From positions 620,001-684,000 of the forward strand of contig NZ_VUJW01000003.1 of assembly GCF_008373765.1 (NCBI RefSeq): a DNA stretch of 64,000 bases. Direction: 5' to 3'. The position numbers and the translations under genes are program-made. Positions 43,034 to 51,733 of the stretch are shown piece after piece. How positions within the stretch are numbered: position 1 is the stretch's first letter; every line of letters begins with the position of its first letter. The notes under the pieces were generated by a model that saw only the letters and a program-made list of their open reading frames with translations, did not search any database and was not told where the DNA came from. The DNA comes from Nocardioides antri (GTDB taxonomy: Bacteria; Actinomycetota; Actinomycetes; Propionibacteriales; Nocardioidaceae).

Positions 43034-44533
43034 TCAGAACAGGAGCGCCGTCGCGGGATCGGCGATGATGCCGGCCACGTCGGCGAGGAACTGCGAGCCG
43101 GTCGCGCCGTCGATGTGGCGGTGGTCGAACGACAGCGCAAGGGTGGTGACCTGCCGCGGCACGACCTGGTACTCCGCTTGTCCTGAGCCTGTCGAAGGGA
43201 CCACCCACGGCTGCGGCTTGATCGCGCCCATGCACAGGATCGCCGACTCACCCGGGTTGATGATCGGGGTGCCGGCGTCGACACCGAAGACGCCGACGTT
43301 GGTGATCGTGAACGTCCCGTCCGCCATGTCGGCCGGCTGGGTGCGGCCCTCCCGCGCGACGGAGGTGAGCTCCTCCAGCGCCCGCGCCAGGTCGACCAGG
43401 CCGAGGTCCTGGGCGTCCTTCACGTTCGGCACGACCAGGCCGCGCGGCGTCGCCGCCGCGATGCCGAGGTTGACGTAGTGCTTGACCACGACCTCGCCCG
43501 CCGCCTCGTCCCAGGTGGAGTTGATCATCGGCGTACGGCGCAGCGCCAGCAGCACCGCCTTCGCGAAGACCAGCAGCGGCGAGACCTTCACTCCCTTGAA
43601 CTCGCGACGCTCCTTCAGCCTGGCGACCAGGTCGAGGGTGCCGGTGGCGTCGATGGTCACCCACTCGGTCACGTGGGGGGCGGTGAATGCCGACGCCGTC
43701 ATCGCCGACGCCATCATCTTCCGCACGCCCTTGATCGGCTCGCGCGTCTCCCGCTCCCCACCGGTGGTCGAGGAGGTCGCCCTGGCGATCGTCTCGAGAC
43801 CCGTCGAGCCCGGCGCCGCCGCGGCCTGCTCGACGTCGGCCCGGGTGATCGTGCCGCCCGGGCCGCTCGGCGCCAGGGATCGGAGGTCGATCCCGAGGTC
43901 CTTGGCGAGCTTGCGGACCGGCGGCTTCGCGAGCACCCGCAGGTCGCCCGGGGCCGCCTCACCGACGGCCGTCGCTGCAGGCTCGGGCGTCGGGACCGGC
44001 TCACCGGCCGCGCGGCGCTGGCCCTCGGCGTCGTCGACGACCGCCGAGACGATCTGCTCGACCTTGCCGTGCTGGTCGGTCGCGTGCTGGTTGAACACGT
44101 CGTGCACGTCCGCGCGGGCGGTGTGCACCCCCGCGGCCTCCGCAGCCGGACGGGTCCGGGCCCGTCGCTGTGCACCGCGATCGGCCTTCATCCGGCCGAC
44201 CAGGGACTCCCCCTCGCCGCTGCCGCTGGCGGCAGGGTTGGAGAGGTCGATCTCCATCGGCGGAGCCGGCTCGGCGGGGGCCGAGACGGGCGCGCTCTCC
44301 GGAGCGCCGATGGCGATGATCGGCGTGCCGACCGGCACCGTCTCGCCCTCCTTGACCAGGATCGCGGTGACCTCGCCGGCGTACGGCGAGGGCAGCTCGA
44401 CCAGGGACTTGGCGGTCTCGATCTCGACGACGACGTCGTTGACGGCGACCACGTCGCCGACCTTGACCTTCCAGGTCACGATCTCGGCCTCGGTGAGGCC
44501 TTCGCCGACGTCGGGGAGGAGGTACTCAGGCAC
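43034..44533 (-). CDS. bkdC: Branched-chain 2-oxoacid dehydrogenase E2 (dihydrolipoyl acyltransferase)
   Basis: This is the 499-aa core subunit of the complex. The lipoyl domain carries the lipoylated lysine K42 in EIETAKSLVE, the E1/E3-binding domain is VRKLAKDLGIDLRSLAPSGPGG, and the catalytic domain ends with FDHRHIDGATG (histidine near 472). Two unusual in-frame segments are encoded by dispersed repeats: GLETIARATSSTTGG in the linker and VPSTGSGQAE before strand RQVTTLALSFDH. The E1beta gene ends 3 bp upstream. The order matches mycobacterial bkdABC (Rv2497c-Rv2495c); use of pyruvate cannot be excluded. Confidence 0.9.
   Translation of the reverse strand: MPEYLLPDVGEGLTEAEIVTWKVKVGDVVAVNDVVVEIETAKSLVELPSPYAGEVTAILVKEGETVPVGTPIIAIGAPESAPVSAPAEPAPPMEIDLSNPAASGSGEGESLVGRMKADRGAQRRARTRPAAEAAGVHTARADVHDVFNQHATDQHGKVEQIVSAVVDDAEGQRRAAGEPVPTPEPAATAVGEAAPGDLRVLAKPPVRKLAKDLGIDLRSLAPSGPGGTITRADVEQAAAAPGSTGLETIARATSSTTGGERETREPIKGVRKMMASAMTASAFTAPHVTEWVTIDATGTLDLVARLKERREFKGVKVSPLLVFAKAVLLALRRTPMINSTWDEAAGEVVVKHYVNLGIAAATPRGLVVPNVKDAQDLGLVDLARALEELTSVAREGRTQPADMADGTFTITNVGVFGVDAGTPIINPGESAILCMGAIKPQPWVVPSTGSGQAEYQVVPRQVTTLALSFDHRHIDGATGSQFLADVAGIIADPATALLF
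43176..43203. repeat. Dispersed short repeat inserted in bkdC (TTCGACAGGCTCAGG type)
   Basis: On the minus strand the sequence CCTTCGACAGGCTCAGGACA is a version of a short element that I recall as common in high-GC genomes including Nocardioides. Here it is translated in frame as PSTGSGQA inside the catalytic domain of E2. Confidence 0.6.
43761..43801. repeat. Dispersed GGTCTCGAGACG-type repeat inside bkdC linker
   Basis: The 41 bp run from GGTCTCGAGACGATCGCC to CTCCTCGACCACCGG on the minus strand and are read as GLETIARATSSTTG. A related copy lies intergenically at 60328-60365 (ends GGTTTCGAGACG and TCGACC on the minus strand). Confidence 0.6.
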
Positions 44534-44536
44534 GGG

Positions 44537-45535
44537 TCAGAACTCCAGACTGCGGTCGACGGCGTCCAGGACTCGGTCGAGGTCGGGGAGCCACTCCTCC
44601 TCGATCCGCGACGCGGGGTACGGCGTGTCGAAGCCACCGACGCGGAGCACCGGGGCCTCGAGCGAGTAGAAGCACTCCTCGGTGATGCGCGAGGCGAGCT
44701 CGGCGCCCATCCCGAGGTTGACGTGCGCCTCGTGGACGACGACGGCGCGGCCGGTGCGGCGTACGGAGTCGAGGACCGGACCCATGTCGAGCGGCGAGAG
44801 GGTGCGCAGGTCGATCACCTCGAGCGAGCGGCCCTCACCGGCAGCGGCCTCGGCCGCCTTCATGCAGGTCTTCACGGTCGGGCCGTAGGCCAGCAGCGTC
44901 GCGTCGCTGCCCGGGCGCACCACCTTCGACGTGAAGAGCGGCGCGGGCGTCGCGGTCTCGTCGAGCTCGGCCTTGTCGGCGTGGTACTGCCGCTTCGGCT
45001 CGAGGAAGATCACCGGGTCGTCGTGGGCGATCGCCTGCTGGATCATCCAGTAGCCGTCGACCGGGTTGGAGCACGCCACGACCTTGAGCCCGGGCGTGTG
45101 CGCGAACTGCGCCTCCGGCGACTCCGAGTGGTGCTCCACCGCGCCGATGCCGCCACCGAACGGGATCCGGATGACCATCGGCATCTTGACCCGGCCCTTG
45201 CTGCGGAAGTGGATCTTGGCGACCTGGCAGACGATCTGGTCGTAGGCCGGGTAGACGAAGCCGTCGAACTGGATCTCCACCACCGGCCGGTAGCCGCGCA
45301 TCGCCATGCCGACCGCCGTGCCGACGATGCCGGACTCGGCCAGCGGCGAGTCGATGACCCGGTCCTCGCCGAAGTCCTTCTGCAGGCCGTCGGTGATGCG
45401 GAAGACGCCGCCGAGCTTGCCGACGTCCTCGCCCATGAGCAGGACCTTGTCGTCGGCCTCCATCGCCTTGCGCAGGCCGAGGTTGAGCCCCTTCGCGAGG
45501 GTGACCTTCTGGCCGGTCGAGCTTGTCGAGACCAT
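44537..45535 (-). CDS. bkdB: Branched-chain 2-oxoacid dehydrogenase E1 beta subunit
   Basis: This 332-aa TPP-dependent subunit has LMGEDVGKLGGVFRIT, DSPLAESGIVGTAVGMAMRG, RIPFGGGIGAVEHHSESPEA and the C-terminal transketolase domain with VVHEAHVNLGMGAE. Its ATG overlaps the stop of E1alpha by one base, and GAGGGG lies eight bases upstream. The first residues VSTSSTG are encoded by a GGTCTCGACAAGCTCGACC repeat and are probably extra to the usual N-terminus. Confidence 0.93.
   Translation of the reverse strand: MVSTSSTGQKVTLAKGLNLGLRKAMEADDKVLLMGEDVGKLGGVFRITDGLQKDFGEDRVIDSPLAESGIVGTAVGMAMRGYRPVVEIQFDGFVYPAYDQIVCQVAKIHFRSKGRVKMPMVIRIPFGGGIGAVEHHSESPEAQFAHTPGLKVVACSNPVDGYWMIQQAIAHDDPVIFLEPKRQYHADKAELDETATPAPLFTSKVVRPGSDATLLAYGPTVKTCMKAAEAAAGEGRSLEVIDLRTLSPLDMGPVLDSVRRTGRAVVVHEAHVNLGMGAELASRITEECFYSLEAPVLRVGGFDTPYPASRIEEEWLPDLDRVLDAVDRSLEF
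45515..45533. repeat. Dispersed repeat GGTCTCGACAAGCTCGACC at the bkdB start
   Basis: The 19-bp element on the minus strand overlaps the last base of the bkdB start codon and encodes residues 2-7. It is the third repeat of the GTCGA-rich type inside this one operon. Confidence 0.5.
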
Positions 45536-46698
45536 CAGTGTGCCCCCTCGAAGCTCGCGAGGTAGTCGGCGAAGCCGTCACGCTGCGCCGCCAGCTCTGG
45601 TGGTGTCTCGGCGTAGACACGGTCGAAGATCTCGAGCGGCTCCGGGTCGGGCATCGCCTTGCAGCCCTCGCGCAGCGTGTGGCCGAGCTCGTCGGCCTCG
45701 GCGGTGAGGTCGGCGAAGAAGTCGTCGTCACCGAGGCCGTTGCGCTTGAGGTAGACCTCCAGCCGCGCGATCGGGTCCTTCAGCTTCCAGTGCTCGACGT
45801 CGGCCGTGAGCCGGTAGCGGGTCGGGTCGTCGGTCGTGGTGTGCGCACCCATGCGGTAGGTGTAGGCCTCCACGAAGGTGGGGCCCTGGCCGTCGCGGGC
45901 CCGCTGCAGCGCGGCGCGGGTGACGGCGTACGTCGCGAGGACGTCGTTGCCGTCGACCCGCAGGCCGGGGAAGCCGAAGCCGAGCGCCCGCTGGTAGAGC
46001 GGGATCCGGCTCTGGCGCTCGATCGGCTCCGAGATCGCCCACTGGTTGTTCTGGCAGAAGAACACGACCGGGGCGTTGTAGGACGCCGCGAAGATGAACG
46101 CCTCGTTGACGTCGCCCTGGCTGCTGGCGCCGTCACCGAAGTGGGCCAGCACCGCCGCGTCGCGGTCGGGGTCGCCGGTGCCGACGACGCCGTCGCGCTG
46201 CATGCCCATGGCGTAGCCCGTCGCGTGGAGCGTCTGGGCGCCGATCACGATCGTGTAGAGGTTGAAGTTGTAGTCCGACGGGTTCCAGTCACCGTGGTCG
46301 ACGCCGCGGAACAGGCCGAGCAGCTTCAGCGGGTCGAGGCCGCGGCACCAGGCGACGCCGTGCTCGCGGTAGGTCGGGAACACGAAGTCCTGCGAGCGGA
46401 GCGCGCGGCCGGCGCCGATCTGTGCGGCCTCCTGGCCGAGCAGCTGCGCCCAGATGCCGAGCTCGCCGTGGCGCTGCAGCGCGGTCGCCTCGACGTCGAG
46501 GCGCCGCACGAGGACCATGTCGCGGTAGAGGCCCTGCAGCTCCTCGGCGCTGAAGTCCAGGTCGAACTCCGGGTGGTGGACCCGTTCCCCCTCGGGCGTC
46601 AGCAGCTGGATCAGCTCGGGGCCTCCGTCGGCGTGCGCAGGGCCGAACACCTCGGCCAGATCAGGTCCGAACTCGGGCTGTACGGCGCCGTCGCTCAT
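45535..46698 (-). CDS. bkdA: Branched-chain 2-oxoacid dehydrogenase E1 alpha subunit
   Basis: This 387-aa thiamine-diphosphate subunit decarboxylates branched 2-oxoacids (or pyruvate). The TPP-binding motif GDGASSQGDVNEAFIFAA...NN is intact near residues 187-217. Phosphorylation-loop-like YRMGAHTTTDDPTRYR and the entry sequence QLLGQEAAQIGAGRAL are also present. AAGGAG lies nine bases before ATG 46698; the open frame continues upstream to 46974, but that part is not protein-like. It is first in the bkdABC operon. Confidence 0.93.
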   Translation of the reverse strand: MSDGAVQPEFGPDLAEVFGPAHADGGPELIQLLTPEGERVHHPEFDLDFSAEELQGLYRDMVLVRRLDVEATALQRHGELGIWAQLLGQEAAQIGAGRALRSQDFVFPTYREHGVAWCRGLDPLKLLGLFRGVDHGDWNPSDYNFNLYTIVIGAQTLHATGYAMGMQRDGVVGTGDPDRDAAVLAHFGDGASSQGDVNEAFIFAASYNAPVVFFCQNNQWAISEPIERQSRIPLYQRALGFGFPGLRVDGNDVLATYAVTRAALQRARDGQGPTFVEAYTYRMGAHTTTDDPTRYRLTADVEHWKLKDPIARLEVYLKRNGLGDDDFFADLTAEADELGHTLREGCKAMPDPEPLEIFDRVYAETPPELAAQRDGFADYLASFEGAH

Positions 46699-47092
46699 GG
46701 GACACCACTCCTTGTCACCTGGCCGCAGGGTCTCCGCGGCATCGGGTCGTCGGGTCGGTGCGGCCAGGAGGTCACAGGGGTGGCGTGACGTGATCCGGAC
46801 CACACTGGTCGTTGGGCCAAAGGTAGCGCTCCGGCGCCCCACCACCAATCTCGGGGCGACCTCGGGGCAGTCTCGGGGCATCGTGTCGGCGGGCAGCGCG
46901 GACACAGGGCGTGCCCGCCGCGCTCGCACCGGGGTGTGAGCGTGTCTCACCCGAAGGCAAGACTCGACGGACACGCCTCTGACCAGTACCCGTCGGCACG
47001 AAAAGGACGCGGGTCATACGACCAGAGCGACTTCTCCGCACCGCCCCCATCCACGCGCGACACACGACCAGCCGCAGCGCCGCTGCGCTTCG
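46699..47092. other. Intergenic region upstream of bkdA (394 bp)
   Basis: No convincing gene was found here on either strand. It holds three direct CTCGGGGC units at exact 11-bp spacing (46850, 46861, 46872) and an inverted repeat GACCA-CAC-TGGTC (46798-46810). A small hairpin, GCAGCG/CGCTGC, near 47075-47087 may end the CDF gene transcript. Confidence 0.55.
46850..46879. promoter_or_regulatory. Three CTCGGGGC iterons at 11-bp pitch
   Basis: Units start at 46850, 46861 and 46872, each one helical turn apart, about 150-180 bp upstream of the bkdA start. Same-face spacing is typical of cooperative activator or Lrp-like binding. The protein that would bind is unknown. Confidence 0.4.
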
Positions 47093-48013
47093 TCAGTGCA
47101 TCTCGCCCAGGTCCTCGTGCTCCTGGTGCGACTCGGGCTCGACCTGGAAGGTGGTGTGGCGGACGTCGAAGTGGGTGGCGGCGCAGTCGCCGAGGGCGTC
47201 GAGGATGGCGCCCACGCCCCGCTCCTGGAGCACGTCGTCGCGGACGGTGACGTGGGCGGAGAGGCTGGTCATGCCGCTGGTGATGGTCCAGGCGTGCAGG
47301 TCGTGGACCTCGACGACGCCGGGCGCGTGCGACAGGTGGTGGACCACGTCGTCGAGGTCGAGGTCGGCGGGCGCGATCTCGAGGAGGACGCGTCCGGAGT
47401 CGCGGATCAGCAGCGCGGCCCGCGGCAGGATCATCACGGCGATGAGGAGGGACGCCACGGGGTCGGCGTGGTGCCAGTCGCCGATCCAGATCGCGACGCC
47501 CGCCGCGACCGCGAGCACCGATCCGAGCAGGTCGGCGATGACCTCGTTGATCGCGCCGCGCAGGTTGAGCGAGGTGCCGTCCCCGCCGGACAGCACCTTG
47601 AGCGCCACCGCATTGGCGACGAGGCCCACCAGCGCGAACCCCACCAGTGCCGGGCCGTCGACCACGGGCGGGTCGGTGAGGCGCATGACGCCGGTCCAGG
47701 CGAGGTACCCGCAGACGCCCAGCAGCACGACGGCGTTGACGAGCGCAGCGACGACCTCGACCCGGTGGTAGCCGAACGTGGAGCGGGCACCGCCGGGCCG
47801 GGCGGCGACGTACGACGCCCCGAGCGCCAGCACCACGGCGCCCGCGTCGGTCGCCATGTGGGCGGCGTCGGCCAGCAGCGCGAGGGATCCGGTGATCCAG
47901 GCGCCGACCAGCTCGACGACGAGCACCGTGCCGGTGACGAGCAGGACCCACCGCAGCCGGACCCGGTCGGCGGCCCGCGACGCCTGGTGGCCGTGGCCGT
48001 GCCCGACCCCCAT
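47093..48013 (-). CDS. Cation diffusion facilitator (Zn2+/Co2+/Fe2+ exporter)
   Basis: This is a 306-aa membrane antiporter with six hydrophobic segments. The metal site is formed by HxxxD-type pairs, LLADAAHMATDAGAV in TM2 and IGDWHHADPVASL in TM5. A histidine-rich N-terminus (GVGHGHGHQ) and a cytoplasmic ferredoxin-like C-terminal domain (VVEVHDLHAWTITSG) complete the family pattern. Its ATG overlaps the upstream gene stop by one base. Zinc is the usual substrate, but this is not specified by the sequence. Confidence 0.92.
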   Translation of the reverse strand: MGVGHGHGHQASRAADRVRLRWVLLVTGTVLVVELVGAWITGSLALLADAAHMATDAGAVVLALGASYVAARPGGARSTFGYHRVEVVAALVNAVVLLGVCGYLAWTGVMRLTDPPVVDGPALVGFALVGLVANAVALKVLSGGDGTSLNLRGAINEVIADLLGSVLAVAAGVAIWIGDWHHADPVASLLIAVMILPRAALLIRDSGRVLLEIAPADLDLDDVVHHLSHAPGVVEVHDLHAWTITSGMTSLSAHVTVRDDVLQERGVGAILDALGDCAATHFDVRHTTFQVEPESHQEHEDLGEMH

Positions 48014-48978
48014 CAGCCCCGTCCGTGCTGGGTCAGCCAGGCCTCGGGATCCGGTCCCTTCGGGACGATGCCGGACGGGTTGATGTCGCTGTGCACGACG
48101 TAGTAGTGGGCCTTGATCTGGTCGAAGTCGATCGTCTCCCCGAAGCCCGGGGTCTGGAAGAGGTCGCGCGCGTAGGCCCACAGCACCGGCATCTCGGTCA
48201 GCTTCTGCCGGTTGCACTTGAAGTGGCCGTGGTAGACGGCGTCGAACCGCGCGAGGGTCGTGAACAGCCGGACGTCGGCCTCGGTGATCCGCTCCCCCAT
48301 CAGGTAGCGCCGGTCGGTGAGCCGCTCCTCGAGCCAGTCGAGCGCGGTGAAGAGGCGGTCGTACGCCGCGTCGTACGCCTCCTGCGTGCCGGCGAACCCG
48401 CAGCGGTACACGCCGTTGTTGACCTCGGTGTAGATCCGCTCCATGACCTCGTCCATCTCGGCGCGCAGCTCGGCGGGCCACAGGTCGGGGGCGTCGGGAC
48501 GGTGGAACTCCTGCCACTCGTGGAAGAGGTCGTGGGTGATCCACGGGAAGTCGTTCGTCACCAGGAGGCCGGTCGACTCCTCGACGACGGCTGGCACCGT
48601 GATGCCGCGCGGGTAGCCGGGGAACCGCCGGAAGTACGCGTCCTGGAGGCGCTCGATGCCGAGGACCGGGTCGCGCCCGTCGGGGTCGAGGTGGAAGCTC
48701 CAGCTGCGGCTGTCGTGGACGGGCCCCGGCATGCCGACCGAGATCACGTCCTCCAGCCCCAGCAGCTTGCGCACGATCAGCGTGCGGTTGGCCCACGGGC
48801 AGGCCGCAGCGGCGATCAGCCGGTAGCGGCCCGGCTCCACCGGCCACAGGTCCCCGTCGACCGGGCCGTGCTCAGGACGCCGGGCGTCCTTGGTGATCCG
48901 GTCGGAGACGTAGCTGGCGTCCCGCTCGAACGCTCCGCCGGTGGCGATGTACGACGACGGACTGGGCGTGCTGGCCAT
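48013..48978 (-). CDS. Glutathionyl-hydroquinone reductase-like protein (Xi-class GST, YqjG/ECM4 family)
   Basis: This 321-aa thioltransferase has the catalytic cysteine motif AAACPWANRTLI, the ATGGAFERDAS start, VVEESTGLLVTND and the C-terminal GST helices with ITEADVRLFTTLARFD. Actinobacteria lack glutathione, so mycothiol is the likely thiol partner. The family removes glutathione (or equivalent) from quinone conjugates. It is translationally coupled to the CDF gene downstream. Confidence 0.9.
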   Translation of the reverse strand: MASTPSPSSYIATGGAFERDASYVSDRITKDARRPEHGPVDGDLWPVEPGRYRLIAAAACPWANRTLIVRKLLGLEDVISVGMPGPVHDSRSWSFHLDPDGRDPVLGIERLQDAYFRRFPGYPRGITVPAVVEESTGLLVTNDFPWITHDLFHEWQEFHRPDAPDLWPAELRAEMDEVMERIYTEVNNGVYRCGFAGTQEAYDAAYDRLFTALDWLEERLTDRRYLMGERITEADVRLFTTLARFDAVYHGHFKCNRQKLTEMPVLWAYARDLFQTPGFGETIDFDQIKAHYYVVHSDINPSGIVPKGPDPEAWLTQHGRG

Positions 48979-49001
48979 GCGACCAGCCTAGGCGCGCCGT
49001 C

Positions 49002-49796
49002 TCAGGCCAGCTGGAACTGGTTGACGAGCCAGGTCGAGTTGTCGTCGGACGGCACCACGATCCAGGTCGCGGTGTAGGTCGTGCCGGTGGTGTCGGTCGA
49101 GTCCTGGACCGACGCGACCAGGGTGTAGGAGCCGTCGCCGTTGTCGACGGGCTCCTCGAACTCGTCGTACTGGACGGTCGACATCTCCTGGTCGCCCGCG
49201 TCGCGCTCGCACGCCCGCTGGCTGCCGTACGTGCTGCCCCACCACTCCTCCGTCGAGAGGCCTTGCACGGCGAGGCAGTTGCCCTCGACGAGCGAGTTCA
49301 GGTAGGCGATCGCGGTGATCTCGGCGTCCTCGAGCGGCGGGGTGCCGGCGTCGGTCGTCAACTCGGTCGTCAGCTCGGTGGTCGGCGTCGTGGTGACCTC
49401 GGTCGGCGACGTGGTCGGGGAGCTGGCCTCGGTGCTGGCGGTGATGGTCCGGGTGACCTTCGGGGTGGCGTCGTCGTCACCGTCGTCGTCGGTCAGCAGC
49501 CCGATCGGCCAGAAGAGGACCGCGATCAGGATGAGGACGAGCAGCAGGACGCCGCCGAGGATGCCGAGGATCAGGCCGAGCTTCTTGCCACCGCCACCAC
49601 CGGTGGGCGGGGCGGGATAACCGCCGCCGGGCGGGTAGCCACCGCCACCCCCGGGCGCGCCGTACGGCGGCGGGGGCGGCGGCTGCTGCGGGTAGCCCTG
49701 GGGGTAGCCGGGCTGCTGCGGAGGTACCCCGCCACCGCCGGGCGCCACCTGGGTCGGGGGGAGGTCACCGGGCTGGCCGGGGTACTGGTTGCTCAC
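49002..49796 (-). CDS. Membrane protein with Pro/Gly-rich cytoplasmic N-terminus
   Basis: This 264-aa protein has residues 1-68 made of PGQPG, YPQGYPQQ and PPPPPP repeats, then one transmembrane helix (LGLILGILGGVLLLVLILIA). A Thr/Ser/Pro linker of about 60 residues follows, then an outer domain of about 110 residues with two cysteines (EGNCLAVQG, SQRACERDAG). It is translated from a GTG. The layout resembles the three proline-rich neighbours at 50.7-53.2 kb. Function unknown. Confidence 0.78.
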   Translation of the reverse strand: MSNQYPGQPGDLPPTQVAPGGGGVPPQQPGYPQGYPQQPPPPPPYGAPGGGGGYPPGGGYPAPPTGGGGGKKLGLILGILGGVLLLVLILIAVLFWPIGLLTDDDGDDDATPKVTRTITASTEASSPTTSPTEVTTTPTTELTTELTTDAGTPPLEDAEITAIAYLNSLVEGNCLAVQGLSTEEWWGSTYGSQRACERDAGDQEMSTVQYDEFEEPVDNGDGSYTLVASVQDSTDTTGTTYTATWIVVPSDDNSTWLVNQFQLA

Positions 49797-49854
49797 GGGG
49801 GAAGGCTAAGGCCTGGCACCGGTCAGCCGGGGCGGATTGCGCCGGGAACCGTCC

Positions 49855-50733
49855 TCAGGAACGAGCGCCGTGCGCGGGCCGGCGCGTGAACAACGAGACG
49901 ACGAACAGCGCCACCGCCACGACGAGCCCGATGACCACCGCGCCCAGCGCGGTCTCGTCGAGGGACTGGACGACGACCTCGATCACCAGCCGTGCGAGAT
50001 CGCGCTTCTCCGGCTCCACCTGGTCGACGACGACGTCGGTCACCGGAGGCGTGAGGAGCAGGACGAGGCCGCCGCCGAGCACGACGCCGATGGCACAGGC
50101 CGCGCCGGTCCGCAGCCGCCCGCGCAGTCCCGGCGCCACGAGCACGGCGAGGGTGACCAGCCCGGCCCAGAGCAGTGGGACCCACAGGGCGAGCCCCTCC
50201 AGGACCTGGTAGAGCCCGCGCGCCTCCTCGAGCTTGGACTCCGGCATGACCGGCAGCGGCAGTGGGGTCTGCGGAAGGTCGACCGCCGGGATCCCCGCCT
50301 GCTCGAAGAACTCCGCGAGGACCTGGTCCAGCAGCGGCCGCAGGTCGACGACCACCCAGCCGTCGTCGTCGAGCTGGTGGTCCCGCTCGTGGACGATCGC
50401 CAGGAACTCGCGGTGGGTGTCCGCGTTCGCCTCGCGCCAGAACTCAGGGAAGCCCGGGCTCTCGATCACCGCACGCGTCGACGTCTGCACCAGCGCGTCC
50501 ACGCCGCCGGGCACCAGGGCGTCCGGCACGCGTGACCGCAGGTCCGCCATCGCGGCGTTGGCCACCTCGACGGAGAGCCGCTCCCGCAGCTCCTCGTCCT
50601 CGGCGAGCGGAGCGACCGTGTCGACGTACGCCTCCGTGCTGTCGACCTGCAGCGACAGCCAGGTCGAGGTGATCCCCAACGGCACCAGCACCGTCGAGAG
50701 GACGACCGCGAACGCGGCCAGGACGAGTCGCAT
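49855..50733 (-). CDS. Integral membrane protein with large extracytoplasmic domain
   Basis: This 292-aa protein has an N-terminal helix (LVLAAFAVVLSTVLVPLGI), an extracytoplasmic helical domain (residues 30-170, rich in Asp/Glu) and three or four C-terminal transmembrane segments. Conserved-looking text includes STEAYVDTVAPLAEDEELRERL, seen in uncharacterised actinobacterial membrane proteins. No enzyme motif is evident. It sits within the envelope-protein cluster on the same strand, 12 bp from the next gene. Confidence 0.75.
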   Translation of the reverse strand: MRLVLAAFAVVLSTVLVPLGITSTWLSLQVDSTEAYVDTVAPLAEDEELRERLSVEVANAAMADLRSRVPDALVPGGVDALVQTSTRAVIESPGFPEFWREANADTHREFLAIVHERDHQLDDDGWVVVDLRPLLDQVLAEFFEQAGIPAVDLPQTPLPLPVMPESKLEEARGLYQVLEGLALWVPLLWAGLVTLAVLVAPGLRGRLRTGAACAIGVVLGGGLVLLLTPPVTDVVVDQVEPEKRDLARLVIEVVVQSLDETALGAVVIGLVVAVALFVVSLFTRRPAHGARS

Positions 50734-50745
50734 CCGGGGGACGCG

Positions 50746-51621
50746 TCAGAAGATGCCGACGGAGTCGGACTTCTCCGCGTCGACCTTCCAGTCGCCGTCC
50801 TCCTTGACGAGGTAGATCGTCCCGTCCTGCTCGCCGCCCTCGAAGTAGTCCTCGACGCTCTCGTCGTCGCCCGTGTACTCGGTCGTGGAGGTGAACTCGA
50901 CCTCGGCGGTGTCGTCCTCCTCCTTCACGTCACCGATCTCGTACTCGGTCTCGAAGTCGTCGAGGTACTCCTCGAACTCCTCCTCGTCGTACTCCGGGCT
51001 GTCCTTGACGGCGTCCTCGACGTCGCCGCACTCGTCGATGTCGAGATCTTCGAACGCCTGCTCCTGGTCGTCCTTCGTGACGAGCTCACAGGCGCGCCCG
51101 AAGTCACCGTCGACGGACGCCTCGAGGTAGTCGTTAGCGACGTCCTCGGGGCTGCCGCCACCGATCACCGAGAACAGGACGACGAGCAGGATGACCACCA
51201 GGAGGAGGGCACCGATGGCGCCGCCGATGATCGCGATCAGCTTGCCCTTGCCGCCGCCGGACGAGCCGCTGCCGCCGGAGGGGAAGCCGCCGTACTGCTG
51301 CTGGCCGGTCGGCTGGCCGTAGCCTCCGGCGGGTGCGCCGTACCCGCCCTGCTGCGGCTGCTGCGGCTGGCCGGACTGGCCGGACTGGCCGGACTGGGGA
51401 TAGCCGGAAGCGCGGTTGGGAGCCACCTGGGTGGGCAGGTCGGCGCCGGGCGTGCCCGAGGGCGGCGACGAGGGCGCGGCGGGCGCTGCCGGAGCGGCGG
51501 GGGCGCCGCCCTGGGGAGGCTGGGTGTGCTCGGTCCACTGGTTGCCGTCCCACCAGCGCTGGCCACCCTGGCCGTCGGGGTACCACCCGGGAGGGGTCGA
51601 GGGCTGGTTGGGGTCGGACAT
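50746..51621 (-). CDS. DUF2510 membrane protein with DUF4878-like outer domain
   Basis: This 291-aa protein starts with the DUF2510 module (PPGWYPDGQGGQRWWDGNQW). A Pro/Gln/Gly-rich stretch, one transmembrane helix (IIGGAIGALLLVVILLVVLF) and an acidic outer domain of the DUF4878 type (SPEDVANDYLEASVDGDFGRACELV) follow. AGGAG lies seven bases before ATG 51621. DUF2510 is thought to bind at the inner membrane face, but its role is not established. A paralogue is encoded at 52244-53236. Confidence 0.85.
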   Translation of the reverse strand: MSDPNQPSTPPGWYPDGQGGQRWWDGNQWTEHTQPPQGGAPAAPAAPAAPSSPPSGTPGADLPTQVAPNRASGYPQSGQSGQSGQPQQPQQGGYGAPAGGYGQPTGQQQYGGFPSGGSGSSGGGKGKLIAIIGGAIGALLLVVILLVVLFSVIGGGSPEDVANDYLEASVDGDFGRACELVTKDDQEQAFEDLDIDECGDVEDAVKDSPEYDEEEFEEYLDDFETEYEIGDVKEEDDTAEVEFTSTTEYTGDDESVEDYFEGGEQDGTIYLVKEDGDWKVDAEKSDSVGIF

Positions 51622-51733
51622 CGCGCGCTCCTGCAGGTCGGGACGGCCCGTCAGGCGAAGGCCGCAATGGCCGGAATCATTGCATGGCGGGGCGTACCCC
51701 AAACGTCAGACGCCGCTGGGAAGTCGACCGGGC

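Noticed and set aside
46697-47250. Short plus-strand open frames upstream of bkdA
   Set aside because: No ribosome-binding sites, no recognisable protein features, and partly antisense to the CDF gene end.
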